NCBI GenBank assembly: GCA_947629915.1
Contig: CANRFN010000001.1
Location: 62,001-126,000 of the forward strand
From: an uncultured Oscillospiraceae bacterium
Lineage (GTDB): Bacteria > Bacillota > Clostridia > Oscillospirales > Oscillospiraceae
Reading direction: 5' to 3'
Length of the DNA stretch: 64,000 nucleotides
Below the pieces are notes generated by a model. The model had not been told where the DNA came from and searched no databases. It was given only the letters and a program-made list of their open reading frames with translations. Of this stretch, positions 17,039-25,569 are shown in pieces (position 1 is the first letter of the stretch; each line of letters begins with the position of its first letter). The position numbers and the translations under genes were made by a program.

Positions 17039-17913
17039 TCTGCAACCTCTGCCCGAGAAACTGCGGCGCCCTGCGGGACGAGACCCGCGGCGAGGGCTTT
17101 TGCGGCATGCCTGAGCGGCCCTGGGCCGCTCGGGCTTCTTTACACCGCTGGGAGGAGCCATGCCTCACGGGAGATACCGGCGCCGGCACCATCTTCTTCT
17201 CCGGGTGCACCCTGAGATGTCTGTTCTGTCAGAACGGGGGTATCAGCCGGGAGAACTTCGGCAAGCCCCTGTCCGATGAGGACCTGAGGCGGATCTTTCG
17301 GGATCTCCATGCGCAGGGGGCCGCCTGCATAGAGCTTGTCACCCCCACCCAGTTCTCCGCCGCCCTGGCCCGGGTGCTGGCAGATCCCATCCCCGGCGGG
17401 CTGCCGGTGGTGTGGAACAGCGGCGGCTATGAGAAGCCGGACACCCTGCGGCTGCTGGAGGGCAAGGTGCAGGTCTACATGCCGGACTTTAAGTTCTACG
17501 CATCCGATCTGGCCGCCCGATACGCCGGGGCGGCAGACTATCCCCCATTTGCCAAGGCCGCGATCCAGGAGATGTACCGCCAGACCGGTCCCATTCAGAT
17601 GGAGGGCGGGCTTCTGAAGCAGGGGGTGCTGATCCGCCACCTGCTGCTCCCCGGCCATGTGCGGGAGGCCAAGCAGATCATGGACTGGGTGGCAGAGACC
17701 TTCCCCGTGGGCTCTGTCCTCTTCTCCCTGATGGCCCAGTACACCCCCATGGGAGACCTGCGCCGCTGCCCGGAGCTGCAGCGCACCGTGCGGCCCTCTG
17801 AGCTCCGCTCCGCCCGCACCTACCTGGAGAATCTCGGCCTGCCGGGCTACGTCCAGGACCTGGAGAGCGCGGGACCGGCGTGCATCCCCCTCTTTGACCT
17901 CACGGGCCTATAG
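17035..17913 (+). CDS. PflX-like radical SAM protein
   Basis: A 292-residue radical SAM protein resembling the PflX group (COG1313), related to pyruvate formate-lyase activating enzymes. Residues 3-11 are CNLCPRNCG, an N-terminal cysteine motif typical of the group. The SAM cluster motif is CTLRCLFC (Cys58, Cys62, Cys65). The start codon is TTG 17035, overlapping the mutY stop TGA; CTGGAGGGA lies 7 nt upstream, and no ATG fits. The target of this enzyme is unknown. It is the third gene of the operon and is followed 26 bp later by a large unknown gene. Confidence 0.87.
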
Positions 17914-17939
17914 ACCACAAACGCCAAGGGAGGACTACC

Positions 17940-19742
17940 ATGGCAGAAATCGTATTTCACCCCATCCGCCCCGAGGAGTCCCACCGGGCCCGGGCCCAGC
18001 GGCTGCTCCAGGCATCCTATTCCAGCCTGCCGGACTATCGGGATCTGCCGCCGGATGAGCTGCTGCAGCGGGTGTACCGCATCCACAGCCGGTGCGCATC
18101 GGGCAATCTGGAATACCAGCGGGCCTTTCTGGCCCAGCCCATGGACCTGGCGGTGTCTGATACCTTCTCGTACTGGTTCAGCGCCAGCCCGTGCACCGGC
18201 GATGATCTCGCCGCCCTGATCTTTCAGACGGCCACCGCCATTGCACGGGGCGCCGAGGACGCACACCTCCGCCTCCAGCTGATCTCGGAGATCGCGTCTC
18301 TGCGGGTCCTGCTGCAGAAGCTGTTTCCGGACAGAGCCATCTCCACCATCGCCGCCCCCTTCTCCCTGGAGACAGACCTGCTGTATCAGGAGGATATGGA
18401 GTATTTGAGCCTCATCCTGCTGCTGGCCCTGCCGGACTGGGCCTTTCTCCGGGTGGTACGGGACGTGCCGTCTTTGTTCGTCAGAGACGATGAGCAGGAC
18501 GGAACGAAGGACCAGCGGCCCGGCGCTCTGGAGCAGGACCTGGCCCTCTTGGACGAGGTGCAGCAGGTCCTGGCCCAGATCCCGTGGGAGGACCAGCCCC
18601 TCCTCCGTGGGGAGCCCACAGAAGCTTCGGCCGAAGACCAGGACCAGAGACTGGAAAACGCCGATGCAGAAGAGCGGTGGGCCGATGGGTTTATGCGCCA
18701 CCTGGACCACCTGGTGAGCGCCACCGAGGATCAGCTGGACGAGACCAGTGCCGCCGGGAGTGCACTGTGGGAACTTCTAGAGCGCGAGAGGAAAGATTGG
18801 CTCACCACCCGGAGGTGCCTCATCCTCATGCGGCTGCTGGGCCCCATCTGCTCCTATTACCTGGACACCTATCTGGCGGAGTACCTCCCCTATGAGCCAG
18901 CGGCAGAGGGCATAGACCGGGAGGCGCAGCTGTATGGCGCCATCCTGGAGACACTGCACAGCCGCGGCTTTCTGCTCCCCCGGAAAGAACCAGCAGACAG
19001 CCCGGTGGTCTCCGCATACTGGCGGCAGCAGGGCCCAGACCGGGATGCGGCCTATTGGAAGACCATCCCCGCGGCGGCCCGCCCTGTGGCCCGGGCGGAG
19101 GTGCCCCTGTTCCAGGAGATCCACGCCATGGCAGACCGGGGCCTCCGCTTCCCGGATCGGGACAGCCCGGACTGGCTCTTCGGCGACCTGGAGGGAGACG
19201 GCCTGGCAGATTGCGCCTGCGGCCTCTATCAGCTTTTGCGGGAGGACTCCCTCTGGGTGGATACCACGCTCTCCGCCCTGCTCCTCCGGGGCACGGCAGC
19301 GCTCTCCTGTTGGCGCCGCTTTTGGCTGACGGAAACCCTGGATCCCCCTGTCTCGGACCACCCGCCTGCGGCGTTTCTGGCCCGGCTTGCCCCGCTGCTG
19401 GATGCCCTATATGATCCGGACAAGTCCGTTTCCATGCAGGATGGCGCCCCCGCCTCCTGCTTCCCGTCCACCATGGGGCTGATACACAACTGCCTCTTTG
19501 TCCAGGGGCTCCGGCCCCGGGAAGAGACGGCAGCGGCGGTGTGGAGCGCGGTGGCCCCCGCCGTGCCGGATTCCGATGTCTTACTGGGTGCCATCACCGT
19601 GCTGGCTGCCACAGCGCCGGCCCTTCTGGAGCGGTACCGGCGCCAGCAGGTGGCCGCTGCAGCGGTGTCCGGCACCGCCCACAACATCCTCACCACCATG
19701 CAGCAGGGGGACGGGGACGGCGAGGACGCAGCACAACAATAG
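17940..19742 (+). CDS. Large protein of unknown function, paralogue 1
   Basis: A 600-residue, probably cytoplasmic and mostly helical protein that I do not recognise. There is no signal peptide, clear membrane segment or nucleotide-binding motif. An acidic, glutamine-rich region spans about 180-235. It is paralogous to the next gene: SPVVSAYW, VPLFQEI, DSLWVDTTLSALLL, PLLDALYDPDKS and VPDSDVLLGAITVLAA each have a counterpart there in the same order. GGGAGG lies upstream of ATG 17940. It is 26 bp after the radical SAM gene and is probably in the same operon. Confidence 0.8.
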   Translation: MAEIVFHPIRPEESHRARAQRLLQASYSSLPDYRDLPPDELLQRVYRIHSRCASGNLEYQRAFLAQPMDLAVSDTFSYWFSASPCTGDDLAALIFQTATAIARGAEDAHLRLQLISEIASLRVLLQKLFPDRAISTIAAPFSLETDLLYQEDMEYLSLILLLALPDWAFLRVVRDVPSLFVRDDEQDGTKDQRPGALEQDLALLDEVQQVLAQIPWEDQPLLRGEPTEASAEDQDQRLENADAEERWADGFMRHLDHLVSATEDQLDETSAAGSALWELLERERKDWLTTRRCLILMRLLGPICSYYLDTYLAEYLPYEPAAEGIDREAQLYGAILETLHSRGFLLPRKEPADSPVVSAYWRQQGPDRDAAYWKTIPAAARPVARAEVPLFQEIHAMADRGLRFPDRDSPDWLFGDLEGDGLADCACGLYQLLREDSLWVDTTLSALLLRGTAALSCWRRFWLTETLDPPVSDHPPAAFLARLAPLLDALYDPDKSVSMQDGAPASCFPSTMGLIHNCLFVQGLRPREETAAAVWSAVAPAVPDSDVLLGAITVLAATAPALLERYRRQQVAAAAVSGTAHNILTTMQQGDGDGEDAAQQ

Positions 19743-19760
19743 CGCAGGAGGGGTGTTCCC

Positions 19761-21707
19761 ATGGCCAAAAAGAAGAATACACCGGCCCGCCCCAAGCAGA
19801 CCAATCTGGAGCAGGCGGACCAGTTTCTCACCAATGCCTTCCAGGATCTGGACGACTACATTGACGTGGAAGAGAGGGACCTCTACACCAGGATTCACGC
19901 CGTTCACGACCAGCTGCTGCTCACCATGAAGCGGGCCGGCAGCGGACAGCGGATCTATCATCAGGACTTCAGCACGGGAGACCCCCGCCCCTCCATCGCA
20001 GACACCTATTGCCATTACATGGCACCCCGGGAGGCGGACGGCGATACGCTGGGCAATCTCTATGCCCTGGCCGCCCTGAAGCTGGTGGAGGATCTGGCCG
20101 CAGAAAACCGTCTGGAAGACCTGCAGCGGACGGTGGATCTGATGCAGATCTGTTTTCTGGACCTGGTGCAACAGCAGCAGGCCCTGCAGAGGATCGCCAT
20201 GCGCTATGTCTTTAGCTCCCAGTACCTCTCCAAGGAGGGCATGTGCGTGCTCTGGATGGCGCTGGTCCTGGATGCGCCGGCACCGTTCTTCCAGCGCATT
20301 GCGAAGACCCGCTCCCTGGAGTTCCCGGACGGGCACACCTTTGATACGGATGAGGACTTGGAGGACTTTACCGCGTGGGCTGGCATGAACGAGGATGCGG
20401 AAGACGAATCCGGCGAGGAGGAAGACGTGGATCTCGACACAGCTCTCAGCACACTTCCAGTCTCTGCCGCAGACCGGAGATTCATACAGAAGTCGTTGGA
20501 GCAGATTGAGCGCGAAGACGTAGGGTTTCATTTGCGGCTCCTTCCCCCCAGGTTTCGCGGTCTCGCCTGTGATCATCTCCTGGAGAAAATCGAAACGCTG
20601 GAGCGGGCCAACGCCAACAAGTACTTTGCCGAAGAGGTGCAGCATCCATACGCCCGGGTCCGGCCGGGGCAGGAGCTGCTCCACCAGTACCAGCTGGTGA
20701 TCAAGCAGCTGGTCTCAAAGAGGTCCGCTCCCCCGATTCACGGCGCCGTGGCAGGGCAGCTGCTCCGCCCGCCCCGGGTAAACCTGATCCTGCTCCGCCT
20801 CTGCCGCACCTTTGTTCACCTCAGCCTCGCCCAGCTGCTCTCAGAGGAGCAGTTGGCCCACCTCCGGGAGACCGCCCTGGAGCGGCTGGCAGAGCACTAC
20901 CGCAGGATTCTAAACTTTCTCCAGGACAATCACCTCTATCAGGAGGGAAACGCCCTGGGCGACACGGCAGAGTCCCCCATCGTCTCCGCGTACTGGAGGC
21001 GCAAGGACATCGCCGCCCAGCTGACCGGCCGCTCGGAGCCGCTGTCCAATCCCCACACAGAGCTGCCGCTCTTCAACGAGGTGGAGACCCGCACCCTGAC
21101 AGCGGTTACCCGGAGAATGCGCCGGGGCATTGAGGACTTTCTCGGCGCCCTTACCCAGCGGGACACCCTGGAGCTCGCTGCTGGGCTGTGGTCTCTGGGC
21201 CAGAAGGACACCCTCTGGCTGGACACCTGTCTCGCCTCCAGCCTGATCACAGCCGTCCTGAGGTACTCCCCCATTCGCAAGGGATGCATCCAGCTCAGAG
21301 ACAAAGCGTCTGCCGATCGGGGCAAGAAGGCGTTTCTGGAGAGAATCCAGCCGCTGATGGATGCCGTCTATCACCCCAACGATGCCTACGCCGCCAGAGA
21401 TGCCGCAGCCGCCCTCTCCTTCAACGACCTGCTGCACTGCGTGGGACACCACTTCATCCAGTACGATCAGCTGATCGCGCAGAGCCAAATCGAGCAGGAG
21501 ACCTGGGAGCACATCCGGGATATCATACCGCAATCGGACCTGATTCTGGGGGCCAACCTGATGTGCCTGCTGCTGGACTTCAGCAAAAGCTCCGGCTACA
21601 CGGACCACATCAACGCCGGCAACTACTACACCCTTCAGGCCATGCGCGGCTTTCTGGACAGCCCCTCACCCGAGGATCCGGAGGAAGACGGTTCCGGCGC
21701 AAGCTAG
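19761..21707 (+). CDS. Large protein of unknown function, paralogue 2
   Basis: A 648-residue protein, mostly helical by composition, with no recognised domain. It begins with a lysine-rich MAKKKNTPARPKQTN, and a strongly acidic linker (EDAEDESGEEEDVDLDT) lies near 215. From about residue 360 it aligns by eye with paralogue 1: SPIVSAYW, LPLFNEVETRT, DTLWLDTCLASSLI, PLMDAVYHPNDA and IPQSDLILGANLMCLLLD. The gene starts 18 bp after paralogue 1 with GCAGGAGG upstream of ATG 19761. The pair probably forms a hetero-oligomer or acts in sequence. No catalytic motif is visible, so function is open. Confidence 0.8.
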   Translation: MAKKKNTPARPKQTNLEQADQFLTNAFQDLDDYIDVEERDLYTRIHAVHDQLLLTMKRAGSGQRIYHQDFSTGDPRPSIADTYCHYMAPREADGDTLGNLYALAALKLVEDLAAENRLEDLQRTVDLMQICFLDLVQQQQALQRIAMRYVFSSQYLSKEGMCVLWMALVLDAPAPFFQRIAKTRSLEFPDGHTFDTDEDLEDFTAWAGMNEDAEDESGEEEDVDLDTALSTLPVSAADRRFIQKSLEQIEREDVGFHLRLLPPRFRGLACDHLLEKIETLERANANKYFAEEVQHPYARVRPGQELLHQYQLVIKQLVSKRSAPPIHGAVAGQLLRPPRVNLILLRLCRTFVHLSLAQLLSEEQLAHLRETALERLAEHYRRILNFLQDNHLYQEGNALGDTAESPIVSAYWRRKDIAAQLTGRSEPLSNPHTELPLFNEVETRTLTAVTRRMRRGIEDFLGALTQRDTLELAAGLWSLGQKDTLWLDTCLASSLITAVLRYSPIRKGCIQLRDKASADRGKKAFLERIQPLMDAVYHPNDAYAARDAAAALSFNDLLHCVGHHFIQYDQLIAQSQIEQETWEHIRDIIPQSDLILGANLMCLLLDFSKSSGYTDHINAGNYYTLQAMRGFLDSPSPEDPEEDGSGAS

Positions 21708-21737
21708 CCCGGGATGCTCTCCCCCATTCACAGCGTT

Positions 21738-21769
21738 TCAAAAGGCGCACCGCCGCGGCGGTGCGCCTT
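21738..21769. terminator. Strong hairpin between converging genes
   Basis: AAGGCGCACCGCC (21742-21754) pairs perfectly with GGCGGTGCGCCTT (21757-21769). TTTTG follows on the minus strand only, so it best terminates the leftward epimerase gene but may serve both sides. Confidence 0.7.
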
Positions 21770-21776
21770 CCACGCA

Positions 21777-22559
21777 TTATGCGAATGTGATCTCCTGGGT
21801 CCAGCTGCGGCGCTCTCCGGGGCGGAGCACCACCGCGTGGGGCCGCTGGGCGAGGTCCCGTCCGGGGCCCGGGAAGCCCTCCCAGGGCTCAATGCAGACG
21901 AAGCCGGGGATGCCGGGCTTGCTCCAGATCAGCACCACCGGGAAAGCGGCGGTCTCCACCTGGACGCTGGCGCCGGTGGGGACGTGCTCCAGGCGGACCC
22001 AGTCTCCGGCATCGCTGAAGGGGATGGAGTCGTTGTCAAAGAGATGGGGCTCCAAGGGGATGATCCGGCCGCTCTGGAAGTGGAACTGATACTCCTCAAT
22101 GGCAGAGCCCGGGACGAAGGGGCACACAAAGGCGGGATGGAAGCCGAACTGCACCGGCATTCCCTCCCCGCTGCGGTTCTCCACGGTGACTGTGGTCTTC
22201 GCCCCGTCCTCCTTCAGCTGGTGCACCGTCTCCATGGTGAAGGGCCAGGGCCACCGCTCTGCATCTCCGGCCCACTCCAGCCGGAAGGCGATGGCGTCCT
22301 CGCTCAAACCAGCCAGCGTGTGTACCTGATCTCTGGCGAATCCGTGGCGCTGGGGGATATGGTACAGGGCATCCCGCCACTGATACCAGCCGTCCTCCAG
22401 AGAGCCGCAGATGGGGAAGCACATAGGTGCGTGTCTGCCCCAGATGTCCGGGTTGGCATCCCAGATCCGCTCCTGTCCGTCCCATGTGAGGGAGCAGAGC
22501 TCAGCCCCTGCCTCTGAGGCGGTGAGGGAGAGCCGCTTGTTGCCGATGGTGTATTCCAT
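21777..22559 (-). CDS. Aldose 1-epimerase-like (mutarotase) family protein
   Basis: A 260-residue protein of the galactose mutarotase-like fold, near Bacillus YphB/LacX types. Visible family segments are AELCSLTW near the N-terminus, MCFPICGSL, RHGFARD carrying a catalytic-type His, FGFHPAF carrying a second His, and EPWEGFPGPG near the end. Members interconvert sugar anomers; the sugar here is unknown. I prefer ATG 22559 over the in-frame GTG at 22568, because GGAAG stands 10 nt before the ATG but directly abuts the GTG. No operon partner is evident. Confidence 0.85.
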   Translation of the reverse strand: MEYTIGNKRLSLTASEAGAELCSLTWDGQERIWDANPDIWGRHAPMCFPICGSLEDGWYQWRDALYHIPQRHGFARDQVHTLAGLSEDAIAFRLEWAGDAERWPWPFTMETVHQLKEDGAKTTVTVENRSGEGMPVQFGFHPAFVCPFVPGSAIEEYQFHFQSGRIIPLEPHLFDNDSIPFSDAGDWVRLEHVPTGASVQVETAAFPVVLIWSKPGIPGFVCIEPWEGFPGPGRDLAQRPHAVVLRPGERRSWTQEITFA

Positions 22560-22664
22560 CCGATCCACTTCCTTTTTCTATTGATCCCGGCCCCGCCGGG
22601 CTGTGTATCACATGATAGCACCTTCCCACGGCAGATGCAACGATAACAGGCCAAAAACTGGTTG

Positions 22665-23183
22665 CTATACAGGGATGCGGAAGAAGGTCCGCACCGCCTC
22701 TCCCCCGGCGAAGAGCACGCCCTCCGGCGGATCCAGGGAAAACCACACCAGCAGCACCCAGAGGGCGGCGGCAAGAGGCACCGCCAGCTTACCCGCAGCC
22801 GGGCAGTCCCCCAGCGGCCAGAGCAGCCGGGGCAGGAGAAAGCCCGCCGCCATGAGCACCCCATAGAGGGCGAGGTCCGCGGCCAGGGACTCCACCTGCA
22901 GCACACAGTGGAGCACATAACCTGCCGGCAAAAGTAGTAAACAGGACGTCAGCATGGCGTACAGGCGCACGGCGAAGACAGACTGGTCCCGCTTTCCAAG
23001 CCGCCAGGCGGTCCAGAGCAGCGGATGGTACAGGAGCTTCATGTGCTCCCAGATGCTCTCCCGCACCGGAGAGAAGATGGCGGTGAGAAGACACGGCCGG
23101 AGGCCAAAAAGACCGTGGCACGCAACCCCCATGAGAAGCGCCGCTCCATAGAGCAGCAGTACCTGTTTGCCTGTGATTTTCAT
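22665..23183 (-). CDS. DUF6512-like integral membrane protein
   Basis: A 172-residue membrane protein with five or so hydrophobic segments. The loop FSPVRESIWEHMKLLYHPLL after the second segment is the pattern I associate with DUF6512 proteins of Clostridia, whose function is unknown. ATG 23183 is chosen because the hydrophobic segment begins at once (MKITGKQVLLLYGAALL); the upstream in-frame extension looks non-coding. The ribosome-binding site is weak (GGGTGTGGG). It is divergent from spoIVB. Confidence 0.72.
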   Translation of the reverse strand: MKITGKQVLLLYGAALLMGVACHGLFGLRPCLLTAIFSPVRESIWEHMKLLYHPLLWTAWRLGKRDQSVFAVRLYAMLTSCLLLLPAGYVLHCVLQVESLAADLALYGVLMAAGFLLPRLLWPLGDCPAAGKLAVPLAAALWVLLVWFSLDPPEGVLFAGGEAVRTFFRIPV

Positions 23184-23473
23184 CAACCCACACCCGCCTG
23201 TTTTCGTTTGGAATTCATTTCCATGTTTCCCAAACGGATTTTCAGGGCAGAATATGCGGGGCACTGCACAGCTATGCATGAAAGCTGTAAATTTTACGAA
23301 GTGAGACAATTCCACCCGGCATTGTGCTGCAAAAAAGCAGGGACCGCCGGGATTTGGGCTTTCTCCCCTGTCTCCTCCGCCTTACTTTCCCACGGTGAAA
23401 TCGCCGCAGCACCGGCATATTAAAACCGGCGGCCGCAAAGCGCGGCCGTCCAGACGGAAAGGGGTGAAGGAAC

Positions 23474-24502
23474 ATGAATGAAGACAGCAAACCATTTGAG
23501 TATTTTGTTTTACGATTATGTATTTTTCTCCTGGCCGTGGGACTGGCGCTGGCCCCGGTCCAGGCCCAGGCACTGTCCGTGGTCCCGGTGGGCCGGGCCG
23601 TGGGCATCAAGCTCTTCTCAGACGGGGTTGTGGTGGTGGGCACCTCAGACGTGCCCACCGCAGAGGGCAACGTGAACCCCGCCAAGGCCTGCGGACTCCA
23701 GGAGGGGGATATCATCACCCACATCAACGCCGCCGAGGTGGACACCATTGAGGAGGTCTCTGCCCTGCTCCAAGAGTTGGGGGGTGAGCCCATGTCCATC
23801 CAGGCCATCCGGGACGAGCACACGGTGGAGCTCACCGCCCAGGCCGCCCTCTGCATCCAGGACGGGGAGTATAAGCTGGGGGCCTGGATCCGGGACTCCA
23901 TGGCGGGCATCGGCACGGTGACCTTCTACGACCCGGAGACCGGCGCCTTCGGCGCCCTGGGCCACGGGATCAACGATGTGGACACCTCCCTGCTCATGCC
24001 CCTGGAGAGCGGGTCCATCCTGCCGGCGGCGGTGTCCGGGGTGCGCAAAGGCGCCCAGGGGAGCCCCGGCCAGCTGCAGGGCATCTTCGACACGGACCGC
24101 ACCCTGGGGCTTCTCCAGGCCAACACAGACGGCGGCATCTACGGGGTGCTCACAGACCCCCGCTGGGCTGAGGGCGTCCCCACGGAGATCGCCCCCCGCA
24201 ACGAGGTGCGGGCGGGCAAGGCCACCATCCTCACCAACATCAGCGGCGAGGACGTGGAGGAATATGACATTCTGATTATGAAGGTCTACCCGGAGCGGGA
24301 ATCAGACCATCGGGACTTCCTGCTGAAGGTGACAGACCCCGAGCTTCTGGAGAAGACCGGCGGCATCGTCCAGGGCATGAGCGGCAGCCCCATTTTGCAA
24401 AACGGAAAGCTGGTGGGCGCCGTGACCCATGTGATGATAGACGACCCCACCTCAGGCTACGGGATCTATATCGGCCGGATGATCGCAAATTCCGACAAAT
24501 AA
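23474..24502 (+). CDS. spoIVB: SpoIVB peptidase, sporulation signalling protease
   Basis: A 342-residue serine peptidase. In Bacillus, SpoIVB is secreted from the forespore and triggers pro-sigma-K processing in the mother cell. A membrane/signal segment spans about 12-32, a PDZ domain about 40-120, and the S55 peptidase domain follows. Catalytic His164 lies in GALGHGI and the serine in GMSGSP (301-306). At 342 residues it is shorter than Bacillus SpoIVB. AAAGGGGTGAAGG precedes ATG 23474. CATATTA at 23416-23422 fits a sigma-G -10 box, but no -35 sits at the right distance. spo0A follows directly. Confidence 0.94.
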   Translation: MNEDSKPFEYFVLRLCIFLLAVGLALAPVQAQALSVVPVGRAVGIKLFSDGVVVVGTSDVPTAEGNVNPAKACGLQEGDIITHINAAEVDTIEEVSALLQELGGEPMSIQAIRDEHTVELTAQAALCIQDGEYKLGAWIRDSMAGIGTVTFYDPETGAFGALGHGINDVDTSLLMPLESGSILPAAVSGVRKGAQGSPGQLQGIFDTDRTLGLLQANTDGGIYGVLTDPRWAEGVPTEIAPRNEVRAGKATILTNISGEDVEEYDILIMKVYPERESDHRDFLLKVTDPELLEKTGGIVQGMSGSPILQNGKLVGAVTHVMIDDPTSGYGIYIGRMIANSDK

Positions 24503-24538
24503 CACTTTAATATGACAGTAATGTCCGAACCTGTCGAA
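24490..24538. promoter_or_regulatory. Cluster of Spo0A boxes upstream of spo0A
   Basis: A perfect 0A box TGTCGAA stands at 24532-24538. A near match TGTCCGAA lies at 24522-24529, ten bp earlier. A reverse-strand TTTGTCGG lies at about 24491-24498, at the end of spoIVB. This suggests Spo0A controls its own gene. Confidence 0.65.
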
Positions 24539-24663
24539 CGAAAGTTGAAAGAAAAAGAGCAAACTTCCTTGCTATTTTTGGCATCTTGTGGTAGTCTTTG
24601 TAGCACCCCAGAGTAATTTGGGTCAAGCAAAACAAAGGTAGTGCGAGAAAGGTTGGAATTATT

Positions 24664-25413
24664 ATGGAAGACAATAGACAGGTTCTTCTGGCAGACGGAT
24701 CCAATGCCTTCCGGGATCAGCTCGCAGCGGCGATGGAGCAGACCGGCCGGCTCCATGTCGCGGGCAAAACAGGAAGCGGAGCAGAGCTGCTGGCGATGTT
24801 GGAGCAGAGCAAGCCGGATCTTCTGGTGATGGACCTGCTGCTGGCCGAGCAGGATGGGCTGGCAGTGTTGGAGCACATGAAGGAGCCGCGCCCCAAGACG
24901 ATCGTCCTCTCCGCCTTCGCAGACAGCGCCCTCACAGACCGGCTTCCCCGCAGCGGCGTAGACTACTGCATGCTGAAGCCCTGCAATGCGGAGAGCGTTG
25001 CCCAGCGGGCGGTGGAGCTGCTCTTCCCGCTTCAGCCCGATGAGAATCCGGACAACCAGCTGGAGTGCGTCATCACCTCCATCATCCACGAGATCGGCGT
25101 GCCTGCACACATCAAGGGATACCAGTATCTGCGGGAGGCCATCTCCCTCGCCGTGGAGGACATGGACATCATCAACGCCGTGACGAAGGCGCTGTACCCC
25201 GCCGTGGCCAAGCGGTTCAACACCACCGCCAGCCGCGTGGAGCGGGCCATCCGCCACGCCATCGAGGTGGCATGGGACCGGGGAGATCTGGAGACCTTAC
25301 AGAAATACTTTGGATATACCGTTTCCAATATTAAAGGGAAGCCCACCAACTCCGAGTTCATCGCCCTGATCGCAGACCGCATTGCCCTGGATCAGAGCCG
25401 CCGGATCGGCTGA
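24664..25413 (+). CDS. spo0A: Stage 0 sporulation protein A
   Basis: The 249-residue master regulator of sporulation entry. The receiver domain covers 1-120, with phospho-acceptor Asp57 in LLVMDLLL and the conserved lysine in MLKP. A linker with proline and acidic residues leads to the DNA-binding domain, whose recognition helix region [19 protein letters not shown] is nearly invariant across spore formers. The N-terminal acidic pocket reads ADG rather than the usual pair of acids. The start has GAAAGG upstream. The spoIVB-spo0A order is conserved in Firmicutes. 0A boxes lie upstream (24490-24538). Confidence 0.97.
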   Translation: MEDNRQVLLADGSNAFRDQLAAAMEQTGRLHVAGKTGSGAELLAMLEQSKPDLLVMDLLLAEQDGLAVLEHMKEPRPKTIVLSAFADSALTDRLPRSGVDYCMLKPCNAESVAQRAVELLFPLQPDENPDNQLECVITSIIHEIGVPAHIKGYQYLREAISLAVEDMDIINAVTKALYPAVAKRFNTTASRVERAIRHAIEVAWDRGDLETLQKYFGYTVSNIKGKPTNSEFIALIADRIALDQSRRIG

Positions 25414-25517
25414 GCGGGCGGCTGCACAAAGGCTTCCGGGGGAACGTGCGGGCGCTTTGCCCACAGGACCATGGATCCAGGGACAGAGGCCTTCCCTGTC
25501 CGCCTCCCTCAGAGAAA

Positions 25518-25559
25518 GGCTGGGGTTTCGGCTGCCGGACGGCGGGCGAAACTCCAGCC
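25518..25559. terminator. Hairpin between spo0A and pncB
   Basis: GGCTGGGGTTTCG pairs with CGAAACTCCAGCC around a 16-nt loop. It lies between the converging spo0A and pncB. The U-tract is poor on both strands. Confidence 0.45.
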
Positions 25560-25569
25560 CTGTCCCTGT

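Noticed and set aside
23416..23422. Sigma-G promoter for spoIVB
   Set aside because: CATATTA fits the -10 consensus, but no -35 element lies 17-18 bp upstream, so it was not listed as a promoter.
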